DNA of 64,000 bases, taken from the NCBI RefSeq assembly GCF_018402175.1, contig NZ_JAGYJK010000016.1, positions 1-64,000 of the forward strand, given 5' to 3'. A model generated the notes under the pieces. It was not told where the DNA came from. It saw nothing but the letters and a program-made list of their open reading frames with translations, and did no database searches. The stretch's first letter is position 1, and the number at the start of each line of letters is the position of its first letter. This document shows positions 55,818-64,000 of this stretch, one piece after another. This DNA comes from Yoonia sp. Lineage in GTDB: Bacteria; Pseudomonadota; Alphaproteobacteria; Rhodobacterales; Rhodobacteraceae. The translations under genes and the position numbers were made by a program.

Positions 55818-57473
55818 ATGGCAGCCTATCAATACGTCTACTTCATGGACGGCGTGTCCAAGACCTATCCCGGCGGCAAAAAGGTGTTCGAGAACATCCG
55901 CCTTAACTTTCTGCCCGGCGTGAAAATCGGTGTTGTCGGTGTCAACGGCACGGGTAAATCCACGCTGATGCGGATCATGGCCGGACAGGACAAGGATTTC
56001 GCAGGCGAGGCTTGGTCGGCTGAGGGCGCGCGTGTTGGTTACCTGCCGCAGGAACCCGAATTGGACCCAAACCTGACGGTGCGCGAAAACGTCATGCTGG
56101 GTGTGGCTGACAAAAAGGCGATTCTCGACCGCTACAACGAAGTGGCGATGAATTATTCTGAAGAAACCGCCGACGAGATGGCCAGCCTTCAGGATGAAAT
56201 CGACGCGCAGAACCTGTGGGATCTGGACGCGCAGATCGACATCAGCATGGAAGCGTTGCGCTGCCCCCCCGATGAGGCCGATGTGACCACTCTGTCGGGC
56301 GGCGAAAAGCGGCGTGTCGCGCTCTGCAAACTGCTGTTGGAAGCGCCCGACATGCTGCTGCTCGACGAACCGACAAACCATCTGGACGCCGAAACCATCG
56401 CATGGTTGCAACAGCACCTAATCGACTACAAAGGCACGATCCTGATCGTGACACACGACCGTTATTTCCTTGATGCGATCACCGGCTGGATTCTGGAACT
56501 CGACCGTGGGTCGGGCATCCCGCATGAGGGCAATTATTCCAGCTGGCTCGAAGCCAAGGCCAAGCGGCTGGAACGCGAAGCCAAGGATGACAAATCCAAA
56601 CAGCGCACGCTGGAACGCGAATTGGAATGGATGCGCCAAGGGGCCAAGGCACGGCAGGCCAAATCCAAAGCACGGATCAGCGCCTATAACGATCTGGCCA
56701 ATCAGTCCGAACGCGAAAAGATGGGCCGCGCGCAGATCATCATCCCCAACGGCCCGCGTCTGGGCAACAAGGTGATCGAGGTCGAAGGCTTGAAAAAGGC
56801 GATGGGCGACAAGCTGTTGATCGAAGATCTGACATTCGATCTGCCCCCCGGCGGGATCGTCGGCGTGATCGGGCCGAACGGTGCAGGTAAATCCACGCTG
56901 TTTTCGATGCTGACCGGCCAGACGCAACCCGACGAAGGCTCTGTCAGCTATGGTGACACGGTGAAACTGTCCTATGTGGACCAGTCGCGCGACGCACTTG
57001 CCCCCGACGCCACCGTCTGGGAGGAAATCACCGGCGGTGCCGAAATCATCATGCTGGGCGACGCGCAGATGAACAGCCGCGCCTATTGTTCGGCCTTCAA
57101 TTTCAAAGGCGGCGACCAGCAGAAAAAGGTCGGGCTTTTGTCGGGCGGTGAACGTAACCGCGTGCATATGGCGAAACTGTTGAAATCCGGCGGCAACGTG
57201 CTGCTGCTGGATGAGCCGACCAACGACTTGGACGTCGAAACCCTGCGCGCACTCGAAGATGCGCTGGTCGATTTCGCCGGCTGCGCCGTGGTCATTTCGC
57301 ACGACCGCTTCTTCCTAGACCGGATCTGCACGCATATTCTGGCCTTCGAAGGCGATGCCCATGTCGAGTGGTTCCAGGGCGGGTTCACCGATTATGAGGA
57401 AGATAAGAAATCGCGTCTTGGGGCCGATGCGCTGGAACCCAAGCGAATGAAGCACAAGAAATTCGTCCGCTAA
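55818..57473 (+). CDS. ettA: Energy-dependent translational throttle ABC-F protein
   Basis: EttA binds the ribosomal E site and tunes early elongation to the ATP/ADP state. The 551-residue protein has two ATPase domains (Walker A GVNGTGKST and GPNGAGKST; signatures LSGGEKRR and LSGGERNR; Walker B LLLDEPTNHLD and LLLDEPTNDLD) joined by a long Arg/Lys-rich linker (EWMRQGAKARQAKSKARISA). There are no membrane spans. Start 55818 (MAAYQYVYFMDGVSK) is the family start. The 195 bases between the upstream terminator and this gene hold nothing recognisable. Confidence 0.94.
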   Translation: MAAYQYVYFMDGVSKTYPGGKKVFENIRLNFLPGVKIGVVGVNGTGKSTLMRIMAGQDKDFAGEAWSAEGARVGYLPQEPELDPNLTVRENVMLGVADKKAILDRYNEVAMNYSEETADEMASLQDEIDAQNLWDLDAQIDISMEALRCPPDEADVTTLSGGEKRRVALCKLLLEAPDMLLLDEPTNHLDAETIAWLQQHLIDYKGTILIVTHDRYFLDAITGWILELDRGSGIPHEGNYSSWLEAKAKRLEREAKDDKSKQRTLERELEWMRQGAKARQAKSKARISAYNDLANQSEREKMGRAQIIIPNGPRLGNKVIEVEGLKKAMGDKLLIEDLTFDLPPGGIVGVIGPNGAGKSTLFSMLTGQTQPDEGSVSYGDTVKLSYVDQSRDALAPDATVWEEITGGAEIIMLGDAQMNSRAYCSAFNFKGGDQQKKVGLLSGGERNRVHMAKLLKSGGNVLLLDEPTNDLDVETLRALEDALVDFAGCAVVISHDRFFLDRICTHILAFEGDAHVEWFQGGFTDYEEDKKSRLGADALEPKRMKHKKFVR

Positions 57474-57591
57474 GCCTGCCGGTTTGCGCGCCACGGGCCA
57501 AGCCCCCTGCCGCGCAAACCGCATGCTGACAAAGTTTCCCTTGCTTTATTGCGGTGCAAGCCTCATGTAGAGCCTGCAAACGTTATTCTTC

Positions 57592-57630
57592 TCGACCCAC
57601 TGTTCTCCTTTCGGCCACAGTCACTCGATC
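57592..57630 (+). promoter_or_regulatory. Conserved csp leader element, copy 1
   Basis: CACTGTTCTCCTTTCGGCC followed by CAGTCA and TCGATC lies in the first cold-shock leader, about 60 bases before the ATG. A near copy precedes the second csp gene. ACTG and CAGT can form a small stem, and the TCCTTT in its loop is complementary to AAAGGA at the ribosome site. Confidence 0.55.
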
Positions 57631-57690
57631 AAGTTCTGACTAAGCCGCGCTGCCGCAATCTCGCGGGCAGCATCAAAAAGGAATAATACG

Positions 57691-57897
57691 ATGGCCAATG
57701 GCACCGTAAAGTGGTTCAACGCAACTAAAGGCTTCGGCTTTATCGCTCCTGAAGGTGGATCCAAGGACGTTTTCGTCCACATCTCCGCTGTCGAGCGTTC
57801 CGGCCTGACTGGCTTGAAAGATGACCAGAAGGTCACTTTCGACATCGAATCCGGCCGTGATGGCCGCGAATCCGCGATCAACCTCGCGCTCGCATAA
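57691..57897 (+). CDS. Cold-shock protein, CspA family (first)
   Basis: A 68-residue single cold-shock domain that binds single-stranded RNA and DNA. RNP1 (KGFGFIAP) and RNP2 (DVFVHISAV) are intact. An AAAAGGA ribosome site precedes the ATG by 8 bases. It has its own terminator and a leader shared with the next csp gene. Confidence 0.95.
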   Translation: MANGTVKWFNATKGFGFIAPEGGSKDVFVHISAVERSGLTGLKDDQKVTFDIESGRDGRESAINLALA

Positions 57898-57910
57898 GTT
57901 TTCGAACTTG

Positions 57911-57942
57911 AAATGGCGCACGGGTTCCGTGCGCCATTTTTT
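57911..57942 (+). terminator. Strong terminator after first csp
   Basis: ATGGCGCACGG at 57913-57923 and CCGTGCGCCAT at 57927-57937 form a perfect 11-bp stem with a 3-base loop, followed by TTTTT. Confidence 0.9.
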
Positions 57943-58031
57943 CGGCATGGGCCTGCCGTGATTGGCCAATCTTCCAAATTTTGTTGATTTTACGGCAGAT
58001 CGTGGCAACATGACCTTGCGACGTTGATAAA

Positions 58032-58067
58032 TCGACCACTGTCTCCTTTCGGCCCAGTCATTCGATC
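58032..58067 (+). promoter_or_regulatory. Conserved csp leader element, copy 2
   Basis: TCGACCACTGTCTCCTTTCG followed by GCCCAGTCATTCGATC matches copy 1 at 57592-57630 with few changes. It starts 98 bases before the second csp ATG. TCGA and ACTG at the left can pair with CAGT and TCGA at the right. Confidence 0.55.
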
Positions 58068-58129
58068 TTACGTTGACCGAGCCGGTCCGCTGCACAATGC
58101 GAGCGGAAAAAAAGAGGAAAGACAAGGAC

Positions 58130-58339
58130 ATGGCTTCAGGCACTGTCAAATGGTTCAACACCACCAAAGGCTATGGTTTCATCGCACCCGATGGCGGGTC
58201 CAAGGATGTTTTCGTACATATCTCTGCTGTCGAACGGTCGGGCCTGACCGGTCTGAAAGACAACCAAAAGGTGAATTTCGACATCGAAGCCAGCCGTGAT
58301 GGGCGTGAAAGCGCCGTCAACCTGACACTGGCCGATTAA
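58130..58339 (+). CDS. Cold-shock protein, CspA family (second)
   Basis: A 69-residue cold-shock domain, nearly identical to the first (KGYGFIAP and DVFVHISAV), evidently a tandem duplication. Start 58130 ([14 protein letters not shown]) follows a purine-rich AAAGAGGAAAG tract. It has its own leader and is separated from the first copy by a strong terminator, so the two are probably transcribed separately. Confidence 0.95.
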   Translation: MASGTVKWFNTTKGYGFIAPDGGSKDVFVHISAVERSGLTGLKDNQKVNFDIEASRDGRESAVNLTLAD

Positions 58340-58395
58340 ACCCAGACGTCAGACGTCACACGATCAGGCCTCCGGCTGGTGACATCCGGTGGCCC

Positions 58396-59073
58396 CTATC
58401 GCGGGACATCCGCGATCAGGTCCAGAATGGCTGGCCCAATGTCGGCCACGATCAGCGCCACACCTTCGGCGCTGGGATGTATGCCGTCCGCTTGCATGAA
58501 AGCCCGAAAATCGCTGTCCATCGCGCGCATCCCCGCGAACATATCGCGGTAAAGCGGCACGTCATAATTGGCGGCAAGGTCTGTATAATTCGCCTCGAAA
58601 TCGCGTTTATAGGCGGGGCCGTAATTCGCCCCGACCTCCAGCCCGACCAGCAGCATCGGCACACCGGCCTGCTGCCCCGCGGCAAGAATGCCGTCCAGAT
58701 TGGCGCGACTGACGGCAGGATCTAGCCCGCGCAAGAAATCATTGCCGCCCAAAGCCACGATCATCGCATCCACCTGCGGCGTCAGGGTCCAGCCCACCCG
58801 CGCCAGACCGCCCGCTGTCGTGTCACCTGACACGCCCGCATTGATGATCGTCACATCCGCCCCCTGATCGCGCAGCCATTGTTCCAGCTGCGGCACGAGC
58901 CCCTGCCCTTGGTCCAGCCCGTATCCGGCGGTCAAACTGTCACCAAGTGCCGCGATTGTCACCGTTTGCGCCTGCGCCGCTGTCATCGTCAGCAAAACCG
59001 CCCCACCGATGTTGCGCAGCCCACGGATCGCCCCATATGCAAAAGTGACCCCGCAACCAGAGGCTTTGCGCAT
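58396..59073 (-). CDS. GDSL/SGNH arylesterase (TesA-like), exported
   Basis: A 225-residue hydrolase of the TesA group. Block I GDSLTAGYG carries the serine; block II glycine (NAGVSGDTTAGG), block III GGNDFLRG and block V DGIHPS with the catalytic Asp-His are all visible. The N-terminus is a signal peptide (…LRNIGGAVLLTMTAAQA). The ATG at 59073 shares the CATG with the start of the divergent ABC ATPase. No other in-frame ATG precedes the hydrophobic core, but a rarer start closer to it is possible. Acts in the periplasm on esters or lysophospholipids. Confidence 0.85.
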   Translation of the reverse strand: MRKASGCGVTFAYGAIRGLRNIGGAVLLTMTAAQAQTVTIAALGDSLTAGYGLDQGQGLVPQLEQWLRDQGADVTIINAGVSGDTTAGGLARVGWTLTPQVDAMIVALGGNDFLRGLDPAVSRANLDGILAAGQQAGVPMLLVGLEVGANYGPAYKRDFEANYTDLAANYDVPLYRDMFAGMRAMDSDFRAFMQADGIHPSAEGVALIVADIGPAILDLIADVPR

Positions 59074-59761
59074 GACCGACCCCGTTCTGACGATCACCGA
59101 CGCCAACCTGTCGCTCGACGGCAACGCGGGGCGGGTCGATATTCTGCACGACATATCGCTGACGGTCAGGCAGGGGGAAACTTTGGGTCTGGTCGGGCCT
59201 AGTGGGTCGGGCAAGTCATCGCTCCTCATGTTGATGGGCGGGCTGGAACAGGCGACATCGGGGCGGATCATGGCGCTTGGCCAGGACCTGACAGCGATGA
59301 ACGAAGACCAGCTGGCCCGCTTTCGTAGGGATCATATGGGGGTGGTGTTCCAGTCTTTCCACCTGATCCCGACAATGACCGCGCTGGAAAACGTCGCAAC
59401 GCCGCTGGAACTGGCGGGGGTGCGCGATGCCTTTGCCCGGGCCGAGGCGGAATTGCGCGCTGTGGGCCTTGGCGACCGGATCAACCATTACCCCAGCCAG
59501 ATGTCGGGCGGCGAACAGCAGCGCGTGGCACTTGCCCGCGCCTCTGCGCCACGGCCCAGGATCTTGCTGGCGGATGAACCGACCGGCAATCTGGATGCCA
59601 CCAACGGGGCCGCGATCATCGACCTGCTGTTCGACCTGCGCGACCGGCATGGGGCGACGCTGATCATGGTGACGCATGCCAGTGAGCTGGCCGCGCGTTG
59701 CGACCGCGTTGTGCATCTGCGCGACGGGCGGATCGACACGCTGGCAAAGGCCGCCGAATGA
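59072..59761 (+). CDS. ABC exporter ATPase (LolD/YbbA-like)
   Basis: A 229-residue ATPase of the MacB/LolD group. Walker A GPSGSGKSS, signature MSGGEQQRVALARA and Walker B ILLADEPTGNLD are intact, and the switch histidine is in MVTHAS. It is translationally coupled to the FtsX-type permease (ATGA). Its pairing with a divergent TesA-like esterase is the YbbA/YbbP-TesA arrangement found in many proteobacteria. Confidence 0.9.
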   Translation: MTDPVLTITDANLSLDGNAGRVDILHDISLTVRQGETLGLVGPSGSGKSSLLMLMGGLEQATSGRIMALGQDLTAMNEDQLARFRRDHMGVVFQSFHLIPTMTALENVATPLELAGVRDAFARAEAELRAVGLGDRINHYPSQMSGGEQQRVALARASAPRPRILLADEPTGNLDATNGAAIIDLLFDLRDRHGATLIMVTHASELAARCDRVVHLRDGRIDTLAKAAE

Positions 59762-62274
59762 CTCTGCGCATCGCGTCACGGTTTGCGCTGCGCGAATTGC
59801 GCGGCGGTCTGCGCGGGTTTCGCGTGTTTCTGGCCTGCCTTGCCTTGGGTGTCGCCGCGATTGCCGCCGTCGGCACCGTGCGCGCCGGGATCGAGGCGGG
59901 GCTGACCCGCGATGGTGCCGCCCTGCTGGGTGGCGATGCCGAGGTGGAATTCACCTATCGGTTCGCGCGCGACGAAGAACTGGCCTTTCTGAACAGCATC
60001 GCGGACCGGATTTCCGAAACCGTCGATTTCCGGTCGATGGCGGTCGTGGACCGTGACGGCACCACGGAACGCGGCCTGACGCAGATCCGCGCGGTGGATG
60101 ATACCTATCCGCTGGTTGGTGCGGTGCAGCTGGACCCTGTGATGCCGCTGGCCGATGCGTTGGCCGATCAGGGCGGGGTAATGGAACGGGTGCTGGCCGA
60201 CAGGCTGGGGCTGGTACCGGGCGACAGGTTCCGATTGGGCGAGGCCACGTTTACCCTGCGCGCGATTCTGGAACGTTATCCTGACAATGCATCCGCCGGT
60301 TTCGGCCTTGGGCCGCGCACCATCGTGCTGACCGACGCTCTGGCGGGGTCCGGCCTGATCGTCGAAGGCACGCTGTTTTCCACGCAATACCGGCTGGACC
60401 TGCCCGAAGGGGCCGATCTGGCAGCACTGGAACAACAGGCCGAGGATCAATTCCGCGACGCGGGCTTGCGCTGGCGCGACAGCCGTCGTGGCGCGGGTGG
60501 GGCCGAACAGTTCGTGGACCGGATCGGCGCCTTCCTGATCCTTGTCGGCCTCTCGGGGCTGGCGGTGGGCGGGGTCGGTGTCTCGGCAGCCGTGCGCGCC
60601 TATCTGGCAGGCAAGACCAGCGTGATTGCCACGCTGAAAACGCTGGGGGCGACGCGGTCGACGATTTTTTTGACCTATTTCATCCAGATTGGCGTTCTGA
60701 CGCTGGCGGGTGTGACGCTGGGGCTGATCCTTGGCGCGGGGCTGCCGGTGCTGTTGGCCCCTTTGATTGAGGCCCGCTTGCCGGTGCCGGCAGTCTTTAC
60801 CATCTACACCGCACCCTTGGCCGAGGCGGCGGTTTACGGCGTGCTGGCCGCGCTGATCTTCACCCTCTGGCCCTTGGCCAAGACCGAGGATATCCGCGCC
60901 GCGACCCTGTTCCGCGATGCGTTCGCCGCGTCACGCGCGCTGCCGCGTGCGACCTATCTGGTGGTCATTGCAGGGCTGGTGGCGCTGCTGGTGGGGGCGG
61001 CTGTTTGGTTTTCAGGCACGGTTTTCCTGACCTTATGGACCGCAGGCGGAATCACCGGGTCGCTGCTGATCCTGATCCTTGCCGCCGCGCTGATCCGCTG
61101 GATCGCGCGCAAATCGCGGCTGGCGGCACGGGGCAACACGGCGCTGCGCATGGCGCTGGGGTCGATTGGCGCGCGGGGGGGGGAATCCACATCCGTGGTG
61201 CTGTCTCTGGGGTTGGGGCTGACCGTTTTGGCCGCCGTAGGCCAGATCGACGGCAACCTGCGCACAGCCTTTGCCGATGACCTGCCTGCGGTGGCGCCGA
61301 GCTATTTCTTTGTCGATATCCAGCCCGACCAGATCGGCGGATTCCGCGACAGGCTGGATCAGGACGAGGCCGTCAGCCGCTATGACACCGCGCCGATGCT
61401 GCGCGGCATCATCACCCAGATCAATGGCCGCCCCGCGACCGAAGTTGCCGAGGGCCATTGGGTCGTGCGGGGTGACCGCGGCGTGACCTATGCCGATGCG
61501 CAGCCTGCGGGGACCGAGATTACCGCAGGCGCATGGTGGCCCGCAGGCTATGACGGCCCGCCCCAGATCAGTTTCGCCGCCGAGGAAGCCGCCGAAATCG
61601 GCCTGCAACTGGGCGATACGATGACCGTCAACATCCTTGGGCGCGACATCACCGGCGAGGTCACCAGTTTCCGCAATGTCAGCTGGGAAGATGCGGGCAT
61701 CGGTTTCGTGCTGGCAATGAACCAAAGCGCGCTGCAAGGCGCACCGCATAGCTGGATTTCCACCGTCTATGCCACGCCGGAAGCCGACGCCGCGATCCTG
61801 CGCGACCTTGCCACCGCTTATCCCAATATCACCGCGATCCGCGTGCGCGATGCAATCGACCAGGTGATCGCGCTTGTCGGCGGGCTGTCGGCGGCCACAC
61901 GCTATGGCGCGCTGATCACGCTTGTGACGGGGTTTCTGGTGCTGATCGGGGCAGCGGCGGCAGGCGAACGCACGCGCACCTATGAAGCCGCCGTGCTGAA
62001 AACGCTGGGCGCGTCGCGGCGCAGTATTCTGGCCAGTTTCGCGCTGCGGTCGGCCTTGCTGGGGTTGGCGGCGGGGGTGGTCGCGCTGGGCGCGGGGATA
62101 TTGGGGGGCTGGGCTGTCGCAACCTTTATCATGGACACCGGCTATACCGTGATCTGGGGCAATGCCTTGCTGATCATCGGGGGCGGCATCATGGCCTCGC
62201 TGCTGGCGGGGCTGGCGTTCGCCTTGCGCCCCTTGGCGGCGAAACCCGCACGCGTGCTACGCGCGCGGGAATGA
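59758..62274 (+). CDS. ABC exporter permease, FtsX family (YbbP-like)
   Basis: An 838-residue inner-membrane protein with two FtsX domains. An N-terminal span (FRVFLACLALGVAAIAAVGTV) is followed by a large periplasmic domain, three core spans, a second periplasmic domain and C-terminal spans (ALITLVTGFLVLIGAAAAGE). The typical coupling sequence ATLKTLGATRSTIFLTYF and its second version AVLKTLGASRRSILASF are present. It forms a transporter with the upstream ATPase; the substrate is unknown. Confidence 0.9.
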   Translation: MTLRIASRFALRELRGGLRGFRVFLACLALGVAAIAAVGTVRAGIEAGLTRDGAALLGGDAEVEFTYRFARDEELAFLNSIADRISETVDFRSMAVVDRDGTTERGLTQIRAVDDTYPLVGAVQLDPVMPLADALADQGGVMERVLADRLGLVPGDRFRLGEATFTLRAILERYPDNASAGFGLGPRTIVLTDALAGSGLIVEGTLFSTQYRLDLPEGADLAALEQQAEDQFRDAGLRWRDSRRGAGGAEQFVDRIGAFLILVGLSGLAVGGVGVSAAVRAYLAGKTSVIATLKTLGATRSTIFLTYFIQIGVLTLAGVTLGLILGAGLPVLLAPLIEARLPVPAVFTIYTAPLAEAAVYGVLAALIFTLWPLAKTEDIRAATLFRDAFAASRALPRATYLVVIAGLVALLVGAAVWFSGTVFLTLWTAGGITGSLLILILAAALIRWIARKSRLAARGNTALRMALGSIGARGGESTSVVLSLGLGLTVLAAVGQIDGNLRTAFADDLPAVAPSYFFVDIQPDQIGGFRDRLDQDEAVSRYDTAPMLRGIITQINGRPATEVAEGHWVVRGDRGVTYADAQPAGTEITAGAWWPAGYDGPPQISFAAEEAAEIGLQLGDTMTVNILGRDITGEVTSFRNVSWEDAGIGFVLAMNQSALQGAPHSWISTVYATPEADAAILRDLATAYPNITAIRVRDAIDQVIALVGGLSAATRYGALITLVTGFLVLIGAAAAGERTRTYEAAVLKTLGASRRSILASFALRSALLGLAAGVVALGAGILGGWAVATFIMDTGYTVIWGNALLIIGGGIMASLLAGLAFALRPLAAKPARVLRARE

Positions 62275-62276
62275 CG

Positions 62277-63599
62277 TCAAAGCTTGGGCTTGACCTGCAA
62301 CAGGGGCATCACATCGGCCATTTCCGGCCCGCGTTCCAGCCCGGTGACCGCCTTGCGTAGCGGCATGAACAGGCCCTTGCCTTTGCGGCCAGTCTCGTCC
62401 TTGACCACTGCCGTCCAGTTTGCCCAAGTATCCGCCGTATAGGGCGGGTTATCAAGCAGGAACAATGCCTTGGCGATAAATTCGCGGTCTTCGTCCTCGA
62501 CCAGCGGGGTCGCTCCGTCGCGCAACATCGCCCACCAGCCTGCCACATCGTCGAGCGTCGCGATATTGTCGCGCACGAGCGTCCAGAACGGCACACGCAG
62601 GTCGGACGGCACGCCCGCCGATGTCAGCACATCGGCCACATCATCCGCCGACAGCGTGGACAGATAGCGCGCGGTCAGCGGGCCAAGATCCTCGGCGTCG
62701 AATTTCGTCGGGGCCGATCCGAATTTCGACAGATCGAAACCGGCCACAACCTCGGCCACGTTCGCGCGCAATTCGACGGGATCGGCAGAGCCAAGCCGCG
62801 CCATCAGCGACAGGATCGCCTGCGGTGCGATGCCTTTGGCGCGCAGATCACGCAGCGACAGGGTGCCAAGGCGCTTGGACAGCGCCTCGCCCTGCAGGCC
62901 GGTGAGCAGCGAATGGTGCGCGAAACGTGGAACAGTGCCGCCCAGCGCCTGAATGATCTGGATCTGCGTCGCGGTATTGGTCACATGGTCCGACCCGCGC
63001 ACGATATCGGTGATCCCCATATCCACATCGTCCACAGGCGATGCAAATGTGTACAGGATCTGCCCGTCTTCTTTGATCAGGATCGGATCACTGACCGAAG
63101 CGGCATCGATCGAGATATCCCCGATAATCCCGTCGGGCCATTCGATCCGTTCCAGATCCAGCTTGAAGCGCCAGTGCCCCCGCCGCCCTTCGGCGCGATA
63201 GGCGTCTTTCTGGGCTTCGGTCAGGTCCAGCGCCGCACGGTCGTAGACCGGCGGCTTGCCCATGTTGAGCTGCTTCTTGCGCTTGAGGTCCAGTTCGACG
63301 GGTGTTTCAAAACATTCGTACAGCCGGCCCATGTCGATCAGCTGCTGCTTGGCTTCGGCATAGCGCTCAAGGCGGCGCGACTGGTATTCCATCCGGTCCC
63401 ATGTCAGGCCCAGCCATGTCAGATCGGCCTTGATGCCTTCGACATATTCGTCCTTGGACCGTTCAGGGTCGGTATCGTCGATCCGCAACACGAAGGTGCC
63501 GCCGTTCTGTCGTGCAATCGCATAGTTGAACAAAGCCGCGCGCAGGTTGCCGATATGCAGGTATCCGGTGGGGGATGGGGCGAATCTTGTCGTGGTCAT
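62277..63599 (-). CDS. gltX: Glutamate-tRNA ligase
   Basis: GltX charges tRNA-Glu and supplies glutamyl-tRNA for tetrapyrrole synthesis in alphaproteobacteria. The 440-residue class I enzyme has the HIGH motif in APSPTGYLHIGNLR and the KMSKS-like ALSKRLGTLS. Start 63599 (MTTTRFAPSPTG) gives the family N-terminus. It is somewhat shorter than the 465-470 residue form, consistent with one of two GltX types present in many alphaproteobacteria. Its stop is 3 bases from that of the convergent permease gene. Confidence 0.95.
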   Translation of the reverse strand: MTTTRFAPSPTGYLHIGNLRAALFNYAIARQNGGTFVLRIDDTDPERSKDEYVEGIKADLTWLGLTWDRMEYQSRRLERYAEAKQQLIDMGRLYECFETPVELDLKRKKQLNMGKPPVYDRAALDLTEAQKDAYRAEGRRGHWRFKLDLERIEWPDGIIGDISIDAASVSDPILIKEDGQILYTFASPVDDVDMGITDIVRGSDHVTNTATQIQIIQALGGTVPRFAHHSLLTGLQGEALSKRLGTLSLRDLRAKGIAPQAILSLMARLGSADPVELRANVAEVVAGFDLSKFGSAPTKFDAEDLGPLTARYLSTLSADDVADVLTSAGVPSDLRVPFWTLVRDNIATLDDVAGWWAMLRDGATPLVEDEDREFIAKALFLLDNPPYTADTWANWTAVVKDETGRKGKGLFMPLRKAVTGLERGPEMADVMPLLQVKPKL

Positions 63600-63710
63600 G
63601 CGATATACTCCTGTTGCGGCACGCTTTGTCATGTCGGGGGCGTTTTGTCCATGCAAGGCACAGCGATCACAAAAGCGTTGGTTGCCAGACAGACAACGAG
63701 AACTAAGACT

Positions 63711-63734
63711 TTTCGTATTAAATTTCGTATTAAA
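63711..63734 (+). repeat. 12-bp perfect tandem repeat upstream of the metallo-hydrolase gene
   Basis: TTTCGTATTAAA is repeated exactly at 63711-63722 and 63723-63734, ending 18 bases before the ATG. It is AT-rich against a GC-rich background and may be part of a promoter or operator. Confidence 0.5.
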
Positions 63735-63752
63735 TTATGGAAGGATTTTGTC

Positions 63753-64000
63753 ATGCTGATTTCCCGTCGTCAGACCCTCCTGTCAGGGGCAGCCCTGCCG
63801 TTGGCCGCCGCTGCCCCGTCGCTGGTGCAGGCACAGGCCGCCACCGCCACCCAGCCCACGCACCGCGATTTTACGCTGGGCGATTTCCGGGTGACGACGC
63901 TTTTGTCCGGCAGCCGCCGTGTCGAAAACCCGCAAGGCATTTTTGGCATGAACGTCGATGCCGAGACCTTTGCCGCCGTCAGCGCCGAAAACTTCATCCC
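63753..64000 (+). CDS. Tat-exported MBL-fold metallo-hydrolase, N-terminal part (runs off window)
   Basis: The frame is open from ATG 63753 to the window end. The start MLISRRQTLLSGAALPLAAA has the twin-arginine S-R-R-x-x-L-L export motif and a hydrophobic core, followed by an AQA cleavage site. The mature start (RDFTLGDFRVTTLLSGSRRV) fits periplasmic MBL-fold hydrolases, where a regulated-looking first strand is followed by GIFGMN and ENFIP. The zinc-binding HxHxDH motif lies beyond the window, so the assignment rests on the N-terminus. Confidence 0.7.
   Translation, partial: MLISRRQTLLSGAALPLAAAAPSLVQAQAATATQPTHRDFTLGDFRVTTLLSGSRRVENPQGIFGMNVDAETFAAVSAENFI

Noticed and set aside
1..64000. 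CRISPR array, tRNA or rRNA genes, prophage
   Set aside because: No regularly spaced repeats, no recognisable tRNA cloverleaf or rRNA sequence, and no phage structural genes were found by reading.

Overview
The window looks like chromosomal DNA of an aerobic-to-microaerobic alphaproteobacterium of the Rhodobacteraceae/Roseobacter group. The support is a ccoNOQP cbb3 oxidase next to an FnrL-type regulator, a separate hisZ-hisG-hisS unit, a DUF1150 gene after an Hsp20 gene, a fused ATP sulfurylase/APS kinase, a DUF1489 gene, and a CCTCCGGCGGGG-type dispersed repeat. Genus cannot be fixed from the sequence alone. No tRNA, rRNA or CRISPR array was seen, and no gene-free stretch exceeds about 250 bases.

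Layout. 1-3.1 kb: the right end of an IS5-type insertion sequence that has cut into a Hint-domain gene, then a DMT exporter. 3.1-10.1 kb: housekeeping (lipase-like hydrolase, purKE, Hsp20/DUF1150, sulfate activation, thioredoxin reductase, an Lrp regulator). 10.2-15.5 kb: respiration under low oxygen, with ccoNOQP, a universal stress protein and fnrL around two perfect FNR boxes. 15.6-16.5 kb: a lipid A acyltransferase-like gene.

16.6-32.8 kb is the main accessory block: myo-inositol uptake and catabolism. It holds two LacI-type regulators, a PhyH-type dioxygenase, iolG, an IolJ-like aldolase, two different IolB proteins, iolC, iolD, iolE, two further Gfo/Idh/MocA dehydrogenases and a sugar ABC transporter. 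Two identical 16-bp palindromes mark the two divergent promoter regions of the block. Four genes in its left half (PhyH, iolG, the first iolB, and the 3' end of iolD) each carry exactly one extra base, so this arm is either decaying or contains assembly errors. The intact second iolB lies at the other end.

32.8-46.3 kb: B12-dependent ribonucleotide reductase, an acyl-CoA ligase, an MFS transporter, hisG/hisZ/hisS, slyX, dnaE and an ArsR regulator. 46.4-55.6 kb: a tightly coupled purine unit, xdhABC plus a BMP-type nucleoside/nucleobase ABC transporter, preceded by a structured leader. 55.8-64 kb: ettA, two cold-shock genes with matching leaders, a GDSL esterase divergent from an FtsX-type ABC exporter, gltX, and the start of a Tat-exported metallo-hydrolase.

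Two genome-scale themes are worth attention. Short palindromic or G/C-rich repeats sit inside reading frames (dnaE, nrdJ, xdhB, the purK end) without breaking them. Small regulatory DNA motifs recur in ways that predict regulons: FNR boxes, LacI operators and csp leaders.
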